Below, piece by piece: positions 1 through 7,750 of a stretch of 64,000 nt of DNA. This DNA is from Pseudooceanicola endophyticus. Lineage in GTDB: Bacteria; Pseudomonadota; Alphaproteobacteria; Rhodobacterales; Rhodobacteraceae. The notes beneath the pieces were generated by a model. The model did no database searches. It was given only the letters and a program-made list of their open reading frames with translations, and was not told the origin of the DNA. The position numbers were made by a program, and so were the translations under genes. Numbering within the stretch: position 1 is the first letter of the stretch; every line of letters starts with the position of its first letter. Location: assembly GCF_018760365.1 (NCBI RefSeq), contig NZ_JAHIAB010000015.1, forward strand, positions 1 to 64,000. The letters are read 5' to 3'.

Positions 1-352
1 AGTGCGCCCTTTACTCAACGGCGCGCCCGCCCAACCAATGTCTCTGAATTTCAACCGCCGAACGCCTCAGCGCCGCCGGTGAAGGGGGTTCTACGGATAA
101 CACCAAACGCCCGCAAGCAGAAAAATCGGGATGCCCGCGAAATTCAGGATTTATTCCGTAATGCATTGAATTCAATTGGATATATCGCATGAATTTTTTC
201 CAGAGTTTTGTCGCCCCCCTCCCCTGCCCTGCCGAATCCGCAGGGAATCGGCCCGAAAACCGGCGACTCGGGGACGACTCCCGCTGGAATCGCCCCCTCC
301 CCTGCCGGCTTTACAAGGCCAGCGGGCGCGGTATTGTCCGAAGGCCCTCGGG
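1..352. other. Left-edge intergenic region without a supported gene
   Basis: No reading frame here looks like a real protein; the open frames are GC-skew artefacts without a convincing ribosome binding site. Bases about 136-205 are strikingly AT-rich for this genome and contain the palindrome TTGAATTCAA. That patch could be a promoter or curved DNA for the upstream or downstream gene. The right end holds the probable promoter of the tRNA gene. The window edge hides what lies to the left. Confidence 0.5.
310..337 (+). promoter_or_regulatory. Probable promoter of tRNA-Leu
   Basis: TTTACA (310-315) and TATTGT (332-337) are separated by 16 bases and resemble sigma-70 -35 and -10 elements. Transcription would begin near 344, about nine bases before the mature tRNA 5' end. 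The call rests on spacing and position only. Confidence 0.4.
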
Positions 353-436
353 GCCCGCGTGGTGGAATGGTAGACACAGGGGACTTAAAATCCCTCGGCT
401 TCGGCCTTGCCGGTTCGAGTCCGGCCGCGGGTACCA
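353..436 (+). tRNA. tRNA-Leu (anticodon UAA)
   Basis: The acceptor strands GCCCGCG (353-359) and CGCGGGT (426-432) pair, with one G-U. A discriminator A and an encoded CCA follow (434-436). The anticodon loop CTTAAAA gives UAA, reading UUA codons. The T-loop GGTTCGAGTCC is canonical. The 84-base length with a long variable arm fits a class II leucine tRNA. Confidence 0.95.
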
Positions 437-443
437 GGGCTCT

Positions 444-476
444 TCAGTCTTCGCAGGGCCCTCAGTCTTCACAGGG
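444..476. repeat. Tandem 15-bp duplication at the betI 3' end
   Basis: The 15-base unit TCAGTCTTCGCAGGG (444-458) recurs as TCAGTCTTCACAGGG at 462-476, 18 bases along with one mismatch. Read on the minus strand, each copy encodes Pro-Cys-Glu-Asp-stop, so the duplication reproduces the last codons and stop of the betI frame just past its real stop. It is probably a slippage remnant. Confidence 0.7.
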
Positions 477-1124
477 AATGCCGCGGGCCAGCATCTGGGC
501 CCGGCAGGCCTCCGACATCAAGCGCCGGGCCGCGTGCCGCTCGGGGCTGTCGGCAAAGCGGGCATCCAGCAGCAGCTCGAACTGGCGGCGCGCCTCGGCC
601 GCGGTCATGCCCCCCAGGCTTAGCCCGCAACGCGTCCAGACCCCGTCGATCACCGAGATCAGCGCATCGGTCATCAGCTCGGCCGTCTCGGCATCCGACA
701 GGCTGCGCAGCGGCCCGACCAGATTGCTGCGGGTGCGCGCGTAGATCACCGTCTGGATGCGCTGGTACTGGCGGTTGTGCGGCACCGCCGCGCTCAGCGC
801 CAGCCAGCCCTGGGCGATCGGCGGGCGGAAGGCCCGGGGCGAGAGGTTCGCCTCGATCACCGCATAGACCCGCTGCCAGGGATCGCGCGCCACCCGCATC
901 AGCGCCGAGACCTCGTCCCGAAGGGTGCTGTTGCCATGGCGCAGCGCCGCCTCCAGCAGGTCTTCCTTGGTGCGATAGTAATGCAGGACACTGGCCTTCG
1001 AGACCCCGGCCTGTTCGGCCACCCGCGCCAGGGTGGTGCCTGCCAGCCCGTGCTGCGCCAGGCACAGATGGGCAGCGCGCGCGAATTCCTTGCGACGGAT
1101 CTTCGACAGGGGTCTGCGTCCCAT
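462..1124 (-). CDS. betI: TetR-family transcriptional repressor BetI
   Basis: Probable choline-responsive repressor of 220 residues. The N-terminal TetR helix-turn-helix lies at about residues 10-55 (VAEQAGVSKASVLHYY), followed by an alpha-helical ligand domain with the BetI-like stretch FRPPIAQGWLALSAAV. I start at ATG 1124 because AGGAGG lies about ten bases upstream; an in-frame ATG at 1157 would add eleven unlikely residues. It is divergent from choX, and the shared 130-base region carries two inverted repeats of the BetI operator type. BetI normally controls betaine synthesis and choline uptake; no betA, betB or betC is visible here, so its targets may include loci outside the window. 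TetR membership is certain; BetI rests on sequence feel plus the choX context. Confidence 0.85.
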   Translation of the reverse strand: MGRRPLSKIRRKEFARAAHLCLAQHGLAGTTLARVAEQAGVSKASVLHYYRTKEDLLEAALRHGNSTLRDEVSALMRVARDPWQRVYAVIEANLSPRAFRPPIAQGWLALSAAVPHNRQYQRIQTVIYARTRSNLVGPLRSLSDAETAELMTDALISVIDGVWTRCGLSLGGMTAAEARRQFELLLDARFADSPERHAARRLMSEACRAQMLARGIPCED

Positions 1125-1172
1125 GATTTGTGCACCTCCTGCCGGGCAACCTGCCATCCGGGGTATTGTAGA

Positions 1173-1226
1173 TTGACTGATGGGTCAACTTATCCTAGCC
1201 CTTGCATACATTGACCCATGGGTCAG
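1173..1226. promoter_or_regulatory. Two BetI-type operators between betI and choX
   Basis: TTGACTGATGGGTCAA (1173-1188) and TTGACCCATGGGTCAG (1211-1226) are both inverted repeats. The second contains a perfect 14-bp palindrome, TGACCCATGGGTCA. Their centres are 38 bp apart in the divergent region, so one repressor could shut both promoters and make betI autoregulated. The motif resembles the ATTGACC/GGTCAAT half-sites known for BetI. I could not place -35/-10 elements confidently. Confidence 0.75.
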
Positions 1227-1254
1227 TTTATAAGCAACAGGAAAGGTAAAGACA

Positions 1255-2178
1255 GTGAAGACAGTGACAGCCGCGCTCGCCACGGGCGCCTTCCTGGCCA
1301 CCGCGCCGATGGCCCTTGCCGATTGCACCGAGGTCCGGCTGGCCCAGCCGGGCTGGACCGACACCGCGCTGACCTCGGGCATCGCCCAGGTCCTGCTCGA
1401 GCAGCTGGGCTACAAGGCCGATGTCTCGATGCTGAGCATTCCGATCATCTACGAATCCATGGCCAGCAAGAAGGTCGACGCCTTCCTGGGCTACTGGGAT
1501 CCGGCGATGGTCAAATACTACAAGCCCTTCAAGGAGGACGGTTCGGTCGTGACCGTCTCTACCAACCTCGAGGGCGCGAAATACACCTGGGCGGTGCCCT
1601 CCTATGTCTATGACGCGGGCGTGCACGACTTCGCCGACATCGCCGCCCATGGCGATGAATTCGACCACAAGCTTTACGGCCTCTCGCCGGGTTCCAACGA
1701 CAGCATGATCGCCGCCAAGAACTCCGACGCCTTCGGGCTGAAGGACTGGGACGTGGTGGAAAGCTCTGAACAGGGGATGCTGGCCCAGGTCGAGCGCGAG
1801 GTGAAGCGCAAGAAGTGGATCGTTTTCCTGGGCTGGGAACCCCATCCCATGAACACCCGGTTCGACATGCGCTACCTGACCGGCGGCGATGAATTCTACG
1901 GGCCCAACTTCGGCGGCGCCACGGTGCACACCCAGTTCCGCAAGGACTATGCCGAGGAATGCCCGAATGTCGGCAAGCTGCTGGGCCAGCTGCACTTCAC
2001 CCTGAAGATGGAGAATGTCGGGATGGGCTACATCCTAGACGACCACATGAGCGAGCCCGACGCGGCCCGCAAGATCATCGACGCCAACCCCGACATGCTG
2101 GACAGCTGGCTGGCTGGCGTGACCTCCGCCGACGGCGCCCCGGCCCTGGAAACGGTGAAGAAGGGCCTTGGACTGTGA
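1255..2178 (+). CDS. choX: Choline ABC transporter substrate-binding protein ChoX
   Basis: Periplasmic binding protein of 307 residues in the OpuAC/ProX (glycine betaine, choline) family. A Sec signal peptide occupies residues 1-22, ending in ALA. The mature protein shows family landmarks such as FLGYWDPAM near residue 77 and FLGWEPHPMN near 197, which in this family contribute aromatic residues to the cage binding the quaternary ammonium. The start is GTG at 1255, with AGGAAAGG eight bases upstream. It stands downstream of BetI-type operators and is the first gene of an apparent two-gene operon. The usual choW (permease) and choV (ATPase) genes do not follow; an alpha/beta hydrolase does. 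Uptake therefore needs membrane components encoded elsewhere. Confidence 0.9.
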   Translation: MKTVTAALATGAFLATAPMALADCTEVRLAQPGWTDTALTSGIAQVLLEQLGYKADVSMLSIPIIYESMASKKVDAFLGYWDPAMVKYYKPFKEDGSVVTVSTNLEGAKYTWAVPSYVYDAGVHDFADIAAHGDEFDHKLYGLSPGSNDSMIAAKNSDAFGLKDWDVVESSEQGMLAQVEREVKRKKWIVFLGWEPHPMNTRFDMRYLTGGDEFYGPNFGGATVHTQFRKDYAEECPNVGKLLGQLHFTLKMENVGMGYILDDHMSEPDAARKIIDANPDMLDSWLAGVTSADGAPALETVKKGLGL

Positions 2179-3101
2179 GCGATCCGCGCGATCACTTTGC
2201 CACGGTGAACGGTGTCCGTCTGTGCTATCGCACGGACGGCGCCGAGACCGCCCCCGCCCTGTTCCTGGTGGTGGGGCTGGGCATGCAGCTGACCGAATGG
2301 CCCGAGGCGCTGGTCGCCCGGCTGGCCCGCCACTTCCGGGTGATCCGGGCCGACAACCGCGACATGGGCCTGTCGCAGCGCATGGGTCCGGCCTATGCGC
2401 GCTGGCCCGAGGGGTTCCGCTGGATCTCGCGGCACGCGGTGCCGGCGCCCTATCATCTGGCGGACATGGCCGATGACCTGCTGGCGCTGGCCGATCATCT
2501 GGGGATCGAACGCTTCGCCTGCGCCGGTTTCTCCATGGGCGGCATGATCGTGCAGCACATGGCGCTGCGCGCACCGGGCCGGATCAGCGCGCTGGCCTCG
2601 CTCTGCAGCGCCGACGGCAATCCCGTCGCCGCCGGCACCCCGGAGAACGACGCCCTGCTGGAGCGCTTCTTCCTGCTGCCCGAGGACCGCGAGGCGCAGC
2701 TCGATCTCTATTGCGAAAGCTCCGAGTTCTATTCCGACGGGCTCCAGCCCGCGACCAGCCCCGCCACCCGCGCCGGCGCCGCCCGGCTGCTGGACCGGAT
2801 GGAGGCCGGCGGCGGCGAGTCGGGCGGCTTCCTGCGTCAGGCCATGGCGATCACCGATTCCCCCGACTGGGACGACCGGCTGGGCACGCTGTCGCTGCCG
2901 GCTCTGGTGGTGCACGGCACCGCCGATCCCTGCCTGCCCGTGGCCCTGGGCCAGCGCGCCGCCGCGCGCATTCCCGACGCCCGCCTCAGCCTGCACGAGG
3001 GGCTGGGCCACTGGATCTCGGACGATGTCGTGAAGACGCTCTGCGACTGGCTGGAAGGGCTGCCTGCCCATGCCGGCACCCCTGTCCCCGAACAGGTCTG
3101 A
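2175..3101 (+). CDS. Alpha/beta-fold hydrolase coupled to choX
   Basis: Predicted cytoplasmic hydrolase of 308 residues. The nucleophile elbow GFSMGG (Ser near residue 117), acid region GTADPCLP and histidine GLGHW near residue 286 give a complete Ser-Asp-His triad. No signal peptide. I start at GTG 2175 because it overlaps the choX stop as GTGA; the frame stays open upstream, but that part lies inside choX. The overlap suggests translational coupling and co-regulation by choline through BetI. Family resemblance is to general esterase/carboxylesterase-type hydrolases, so the substrate is unknown. From context I infer a possible role in freeing or processing a choline-containing ester, which nothing in the sequence proves. 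Confidence 0.85.
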   Translation: MSDPRDHFATVNGVRLCYRTDGAETAPALFLVVGLGMQLTEWPEALVARLARHFRVIRADNRDMGLSQRMGPAYARWPEGFRWISRHAVPAPYHLADMADDLLALADHLGIERFACAGFSMGGMIVQHMALRAPGRISALASLCSADGNPVAAGTPENDALLERFFLLPEDREAQLDLYCESSEFYSDGLQPATSPATRAGAARLLDRMEAGGGESGGFLRQAMAITDSPDWDDRLGTLSLPALVVHGTADPCLPVALGQRAAARIPDARLSLHEGLGHWISDDVVKTLCDWLEGLPAHAGTPVPEQV

Positions 3102-3165
3102 CCCCGCATCGACGGGCGGCGGCGCCAGCGCGCCCCGCCCAGACCAAGACCTGCGGCAGACAACG

Positions 3166-3188
3166 AAAAAGCGGCCCGAAGAGCCGCT
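3166..3188 (-). terminator. Intrinsic terminator after tRNA-Pro
   Basis: On the minus strand AGCGGC and GCCGCT form a stem (3188-3170), followed by a five-T run. It lies about 70 bases downstream of tRNA-Pro and convergent to the hydrolase, whose transcripts could use the same stem less efficiently. Confidence 0.75.
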
Positions 3189-3224
3189 GAACATTCTGTA
3201 TTTCCATGATTTTACGGTCGCACG

Positions 3225-3262
3225 ACCAATCAGGAACGAACCAAGGTTTGTTTCTGATTGGT
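3225..3262. repeat. 14-bp inverted repeat including the tRNA-Pro CCA end
   Basis: GACCAATCAGGAAC (3225-3238) and GTTTCTGATTGGTC (3249-3262) are complementary except for one G-T, with a ten-base loop. The right arm contains the discriminator base and CCA end of tRNA-Pro, so in the precursor transcript the tRNA 3' end can pair with its trailer. Confidence 0.7.
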
Positions 3263-3335
3263 CGGAGTGAGAGGATTCGAACCTCCGACCCCTGCCTCCC
3301 GAAGACAGTGCTCTACCAGGCTGAGCTACACTCCG
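3259..3335 (-). tRNA. tRNA-Pro (anticodon CGG)
   Basis: On the minus strand the acceptor arms CGGAGTG and CACTCCG pair perfectly. The anticodon loop TTCGGGA gives CGG with G37, as usual for proline tRNAs. The T-loop GGTTCGAATCC is canonical and CCA is encoded (3261-3259). Length 77 bases; reads CCG codons. Confidence 0.95.
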
Positions 3336-3405
3336 ACCGTGAGGGGCGATCTACAGGTCGCCACCGGGATTGGCAAGAGCCAAAGCGACAGAAAGTCGAC
3401 CTTTT

Positions 3406-4365
3406 TCACCGCGCCCGGATCATCCGCATGACGCCCCCCACGCGGGGCACCGAAGGCGTCGCCACGCGGTTGCGCGTCCGGATGACCGGCTGCAGGGATT
3501 CCTTGCCGTTCTGGGTCTCGCGCCAGACGATGTAGATGCCCGATCCGATGATCAGCGTCGCCCCGACACCCACGTTCGCCCCCGGGAACTGATCGAAGAA
3601 CAGAATGCCGTAGCCGGTGGCCCAGATGATCTGGGAATACTGCATCGGCGCGACGATGGCGGCCTCTCCGGCCTTGTAGGCCTGGATGATGCAGAGCATC
3701 GCGGTGATCGAAAGCGCCGCGATCGAGGCAAAGCCCAGCATGTGCTGCCCCGTGACCGGCGTGTAGTTCGCCGGCCAGACGATCATCAGCAGCCCCATCA
3801 GCACGAAGTTGGCGACCATCGGATAAAGCAGCATGACGACTCCGCGCTCCTCGTGGCCGATCTTGCGCACGATGACCGAGGCGAAGGCCGAGCAGAAGGC
3901 CGCCGTCATCGCCGCGAAATGCCCCGAGTTCAGCGTGGCGCCGCCCGGGTTCAGCACGATGCCCACCCCCAGCAGGCCGACGAAGACTGCCAGCCAGCGA
4001 TGGATTCGCACCGTCTCGCCCAGCAGCGGGATCGAGATCACGGTGATCAGCAGCGGCGTCGCGAAGAAGATCGAATAGGCATCCGCCATCGGCAGCACAT
4101 GGAAGGCATAGAAGGCCGCACTGTTCGAGATCACCGTGAACAGGGTCCGCGCCACCATCCACCAGGGATGCACCGGAATCAGCGTGCCGGGCTTGGAATC
4201 GCGCATCAGCATCACCGAGGTCACCGGGAAGCCGAACAGAACTGAGTAGAAGACGATCTGGAACGAGGAATAGTCCGCCCCAAGCAGCTTCACCACCACG
4301 TCATGGGTCGAATAGATCGCATAGGCGAGCAGCGCGAAAAGCAGACCCCTGGTATTTCCTGCCAT
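3406..4365 (-). CDS. DMT-superfamily (EamA-type) transporter
   Basis: Inner-membrane protein of 319 residues with about ten hydrophobic segments arranged as two EamA repeats (roughly residues 5-140 and 150-285). This is the drug/metabolite transporter layout, usually efflux of amino acids, nucleotides or drugs. The start chosen is ATG 4365 (Met-Ala-Gly-Asn), right before the first membrane helix; the frame stays open about 87 codons further upstream but that part is arginine/proline-rich and unlike the family. The C-terminus ends in a basic arginine-rich tail. It stands alone between tRNA-Pro and leuB. Substrate cannot be told from sequence. Confidence 0.85.
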   Translation of the reverse strand: MAGNTRGLLFALLAYAIYSTHDVVVKLLGADYSSFQIVFYSVLFGFPVTSVMLMRDSKPGTLIPVHPWWMVARTLFTVISNSAAFYAFHVLPMADAYSIFFATPLLITVISIPLLGETVRIHRWLAVFVGLLGVGIVLNPGGATLNSGHFAAMTAAFCSAFASVIVRKIGHEERGVVMLLYPMVANFVLMGLLMIVWPANYTPVTGQHMLGFASIAALSITAMLCIIQAYKAGEAAIVAPMQYSQIIWATGYGILFFDQFPGANVGVGATLIIGSGIYIVWRETQNGKESLQPVIRTRNRVATPSVPRVGGVMRMIRAR

Positions 4366-4468
4366 GATGACCGTCCGTTGTTGCCGTTGCGTCCAGACTG
4401 GCGCGGCGCGCACAAATGGCAAGGGGGGCCGGACGGATTGTCGGACAGAAAGCGGCGGCCGCGTCCCC

Positions 4469-4621
4469 ATGACCCCCATAAAGGGCACTCGCCCCCGGCC
4501 CATCGGGCCACCCTCCCCTGCCGCCGCAGAGAAGGACACCCTGCGGGACCCCACCGAAGAGGAACAGTGCCAGGCCAACCGCGCGGCTGCGGAAGCAGCC
4601 CGGAAATCGCAAGGCGCGTAA
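4469..4621 (+). CDS. Doubtful small ORF, 50 residues
   Basis: A 50-codon frame starts at ATG 4469. Its second half is charged and helix-prone (Thr-Glu-Glu-Glu-Gln, then Ala-rich with Arg/Lys), more protein-like than neighbouring shadow frames. Against it: no Shine-Dalgarno motif before the ATG, and a proline-rich first half. No known family recognised. Confidence 0.2.
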   Translation: MTPIKGTRPRPIGPPSPAAAEKDTLRDPTEEEQCQANRAAAEAARKSQGA

Positions 4622-4623
4622 CG

Positions 4624-4652
4624 CAAAAGGCCCCCGCACTGCGGGGGCCCTT
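4624..4652 (-). terminator. leuB intrinsic terminator
   Basis: On the minus strand a GGCCCCCGC/GCGGGGGCC stem is followed by TTTT, about 20 bases after the leuB stop. Confidence 0.85.
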
Positions 4653-4669
4653 CGGCAAAGCGGAACGCC

Positions 4670-5773
4670 TTAAAGCGAGGCTTCGAGGGCCGCGATCACC
4701 GCATCGCCCATCTGAGAGGTCGAGGCCGGGGTGATGCCGTCTTCGTTCAGCAGGTCGGCGGTACGCACGCCGTCGGCCAGCACCTTCTCCACGGCCTGCT
4801 CCAGGCGGGTGGCTTCTGCGCCCTGATCGAAGGAATAGCGCAGCGCCATCGCGAAGGAGAGGATGCAGGCGCAGGGGTTCGCCTTGCCCTGGCCGGCGAT
4901 GTCGGGGGCAGAGCCGTGCACCGGCTCGTACAGCGCCTTCGGACGGCCGTTGGCCATAGGCGCGCCCAGCGAGGCGGAGGGCAGCATCCCAAGCGAACCG
5001 GTCAGCATCGCGGCGGCATCCGAAAGCAGGTCGCCGAACAGGTTGTCGGTGACGATCACGTCGAACTGCTTGGGCGCACGGCACAGCTGCATGGCGCCGG
5101 CATCGGCGTACATGTGGCTCAGCTCGACTTCCGGATAGTCCTTGCCGACCTCGGTGACGACTTCGCGCCACAGGATGCCGGATTCCATCACGTTGGCCTT
5201 TTCCATCGAGCACAGCTTCTTGCCGCGACGCATCGCCAGCTCGAAGGCCGAACGCGCGACGCGCTCGATCTCGCTCTCGGTGTAGCGCTGCGTGTTGATG
5301 CCGACGCGCTCGTTGTTCTCGGTGATGATGCCGCGGGGCTCACCGAAGTAGATGCCGCTGGTCAGCTCGCGCACGATCATGATGTCGAGGCCCGCCACCA
5401 CGTCCTTCTTCAGCGAGGAGAAGTCGGCCAGCGCGTCAAAGCACTGCGCCGGGCGCAGGTTCGAATACAGGTCCATTTCCTTGCGCAGGCGCAGCAGGCC
5501 GCGCTCGGGCTTCACGCTGAAGTCCAGCACGTCGTATTTAGGGCCGCCGACGGCGCCCAGCAGGACCGCGTCCACAGCCTGGGCCTTGGCCATGGTCTCG
5601 TCCGTCAGGGGGGTGCCATGGGCATCGTAGGCGGAGCCGCCCACCAGGTCCTCTTCGACATCGAACTTCAGGTCGCGCTTGGCGCCGAACCAGTCGATGA
5701 TCTTGCGCACCTCGGCCATGACCTCGGGGCCGATACCGTCGCCGGCGAGGATGAGAAGCGAGGGATTGCTCAT
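4670..5773 (-). CDS. leuB: 3-isopropylmalate dehydrogenase
   Basis: Cytoplasmic leucine-biosynthesis enzyme of 367 residues, the full family length. It oxidises and decarboxylates 3-isopropylmalate to 2-oxoisocaproate using NAD+. Visible landmarks: the N-terminal GDGIGPE, the substrate-binding arginine region around residues 95-110 ([15 protein letters not shown]), [14 protein letters not shown] near 137, the aspartates of [14 protein letters not shown] near 245, and the adenine-binding region [14 protein letters not shown]. The start at ATG 5773 is preceded by AGGAAGGAAG. It has its own terminator and is separated from leuD/leuC by about 3 kb holding a chemoreceptor and a nuclease-fold gene, so it is probably transcribed independently. 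Confidence 0.97.
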   Translation of the reverse strand: MSNPSLLILAGDGIGPEVMAEVRKIIDWFGAKRDLKFDVEEDLVGGSAYDAHGTPLTDETMAKAQAVDAVLLGAVGGPKYDVLDFSVKPERGLLRLRKEMDLYSNLRPAQCFDALADFSSLKKDVVAGLDIMIVRELTSGIYFGEPRGIITENNERVGINTQRYTESEIERVARSAFELAMRRGKKLCSMEKANVMESGILWREVVTEVGKDYPEVELSHMYADAGAMQLCRAPKQFDVIVTDNLFGDLLSDAAAMLTGSLGMLPSASLGAPMANGRPKALYEPVHGSAPDIAGQGKANPCACILSFAMALRYSFDQGAEATRLEQAVEKVLADGVRTADLLNEDGITPASTSQMGDAVIAALEASL

Positions 5774-5944
5774 GGGTCTTCCTTCCTGATCTGATCTGCG
5801 CACCGGGTAGCGACAGACGGCGGAAAGATCAAGAAACGACGGTGACGCCGGGTGATCACGGCAGCGGAACCGGCGGGCCTAAACCTTGCGGTAACGGGAT
5901 TGGACCACAGTGCCCGGAACCCGACGACAAGGACCGGAAATTCC

Positions 5945-7282
5945 ATGACCGTAGACCTGCAGGCCCTGCTGGGCCGCATCAGGATGGACCAGGCCGCGCA
6001 GGAGGTGCTGCGCAGCGCCAGCGCCGCCCTCATGCCCCGGATGCGGGACATCCTGTCGGACCAGCACAGGATGATTCAGGACGCGCCCGAGCTGCGCGGC
6101 CTGTTCCGCGACTCCGCGCATCTGGAAAGCGTGGTCGCCAGCCAGATCGGCCACTGGCGGACCTTGTTCGACGGGCCGGTGGACGATGCCTTCGCCGAGC
6201 GCGCAATGCGGATCGGGCGGCTGCATTTCGGCGCCGGCCTGCGTCCGGAAAGCTATGTCGCCTCCTACGCGATGACCCTGTCGAACATGCATGCCGCCCT
6301 GCTGGCCAGCCGCGCCCGCTTCGGCCATGTGCGCCTGGCCGAGGCGGAGCGGCTGGTTTCGGTCACCACCCGCGCGGCCTTCCTCGATCAGCTGCTGGCA
6401 CTGGAGGGGTACTTCCAGGCCCAGCAGGAGGATTTCAGCCGCCGGCTCGGCCAGCTCGGCAACGTCTTCAGCAGCCAGGTCGGCGCCGTCTCCTCCGAGG
6501 TGCGCCAGTCGGTCGAACAGCTCTCGGGGGTGGCCGACAGCATGAACCAGGGCACCCGGCGCGCCATGCCCCAGGTCGGCGCCGCCGTCAGCGCCGCCGG
6601 TTCCAGCGCCCAGATGATCCTCTCGGTGTCCGCCGCTGCGGAGGAACTCTCCAGTTCGATCAAGCAGATCAGCGAGAAGGTGAGCGAGGCGGACCGGATC
6701 TCCATGGCCGCTGCCGACAAGGCCGATCACACCGACGGGCTGATGCAGTCCCTGCGCGTCTCCGGGGACGAGATCGGCGGCGTGGTCGAGCTGATCTCGG
6801 ACATCGCAAGCCAGACCAACCTGCTGGCGATCAACGCCTCGGTGGAGGCGGCGCGGGCAGGCGAGGCCGGCAAGGGCTTTGCCGTCGTCGCCGGAGAGGT
6901 CAAGCAGCTCTCGATGCGGATCTCGGAGGCGACCGCCGACATCACCCGCCGGATCGAGCAGATGCACACCGACATCCTCGAGGCCGTGGGGGCGATCCAG
7001 GACGTCAGCACCACGATCCGCCAGATGGCCGAGATTTCCTCGCTGATCGCGGTGTCGATCCAGCAGCAGAAGGTGGCGACGGACGACATTGCCCGCAATG
7101 CCGAGGCGACGGCCTCGGGGACCGACGACATGACGCGCAACGTGGAATCGGTGGGCGCGGTGATGCAGCAGACCGAGGCGGATTCGCAGACCGTGATGAT
7201 GGCGGCGCGCGGGCTGAAGGCACAGTCCGAGACCCTGCAACAACAGATCCGCAACTTCGTGGAGGGGATCCAGGCGGCCTGA
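5945..7282 (+). CDS. Globin-coupled methyl-accepting chemotaxis protein
   Basis: Soluble heme-sensor chemoreceptor of 445 residues without membrane helices. Residues 1-165 match a protoglobin sensor domain: His70 in IGHWRTLF is the likely proximal heme ligand, and the following ...RIGRLHFGAGL...YVASYAM pattern is typical. Residues about 185-435 are the methyl-accepting signalling domain, with the hairpin tip ISDIASQTNLLAINAS at 284-299 and EAARAGEAGKGF after it, which contacts CheA/CheW. It should signal O2 (or NO/CO) to the flagellar motor. No CheR pentapeptide ends the protein. No other chemotaxis gene is adjacent. ATG 5945 is chosen because it begins the globin domain with AAGGA upstream; a frame from 5852 is open but lacks similarity. 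Confidence 0.9.
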   Translation: MTVDLQALLGRIRMDQAAQEVLRSASAALMPRMRDILSDQHRMIQDAPELRGLFRDSAHLESVVASQIGHWRTLFDGPVDDAFAERAMRIGRLHFGAGLRPESYVASYAMTLSNMHAALLASRARFGHVRLAEAERLVSVTTRAAFLDQLLALEGYFQAQQEDFSRRLGQLGNVFSSQVGAVSSEVRQSVEQLSGVADSMNQGTRRAMPQVGAAVSAAGSSAQMILSVSAAAEELSSSIKQISEKVSEADRISMAAADKADHTDGLMQSLRVSGDEIGGVVELISDIASQTNLLAINASVEAARAGEAGKGFAVVAGEVKQLSMRISEATADITRRIEQMHTDILEAVGAIQDVSTTIRQMAEISSLIAVSIQQQKVATDDIARNAEATASGTDDMTRNVESVGAVMQQTEADSQTVMMAARGLKAQSETLQQQIRNFVEGIQAA

Positions 7283-7750
7283 CCACGCCCGCACCGGCAT
7301 CCTGCGCCCGCGGGCCCGGATCGAATGGCCCAGGTCTGCGTCACGGTCCGGGTGTCAGGCGCGCGGCCCCTGACCGGGGAACGGGGCCCCGGGACGGATC
7401 CGCTTGGCCACCAACGCGCGCCTTGGCTTCCCTCGCCCCCAAGGGTCCGGCAGCCCCTGCCCCCTAAGGCCAGACGCCCCCCCAAAAAAAGCCGGGCGCC
7501 CCCGGCAACAGACCGCCAGGGAGGGCCCGGGTCGAAAGCAACCGGCGCCTGTCCCGATGGAACCTTGGATCGGACCGTCCCGCATCCGCAGCCCATGTCA
7601 CCGCTGCGCAGAAGATCCCGGCAACAGCCCGTTGGGTGCCCTTGATCACAAGGGGACTGCCGCCGGACCGCCCCCAGGGCCCATGCCCGGACCGGCTGGG
7701 TGCTTGCCCCCTGGCCCGCCGGTCCCCCTTCCCGCCCCCGGGCAGACGCG
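7283..7750. other. Gene-free stretch between two convergent genes
   Basis: About 470 bases separate the chemoreceptor stop from the nuclease-fold gene stop. The frames here are proline/arginine-rich shadows with no ribosome binding site. The one clear element is a minus-strand terminator at 7484-7506. Several C-tracts such as 7476-7483 are unusual but unexplained. Confidence 0.6.
7484..7506 (-). terminator. Strong intrinsic terminator
   Basis: On the minus strand GCCGGG-GGCG-CCCGGC forms a perfect 6-bp stem (7506-7491) followed by seven T residues. It lies about 245 bases beyond the nuclease-fold gene and would end its transcript before it meets the chemoreceptor. Confidence 0.85.

Larger units (their letters stand above)
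4366..4669. other. Gap between the DMT transporter and leuB
   Basis: This stretch holds the promoter region of the transporter, a doubtful 50-codon reading frame at 4469-4621, and the leuB terminator. No RNA gene or repeat of the intergenic family is seen in it. Confidence 0.5.

Noticed and set aside
1959-2174. Upstream extension of the alpha/beta hydrolase into choX
   Set aside because: The extension is out-of-frame choX sequence; GTG 2175 overlaps the choX stop and begins the hydrolase fold.
3225-3335. tRNA-Pro region as an island attachment site
   Set aside because: The repeat is inverted and local; no direct repeat of the tRNA end, integrase or foreign-looking genes are seen in the following sequence.
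7323-7643. Small proteins in the gap after the chemoreceptor
   Set aside because: Frames are Pro/Arg-rich without ribosome binding sites and cross a strong terminator.
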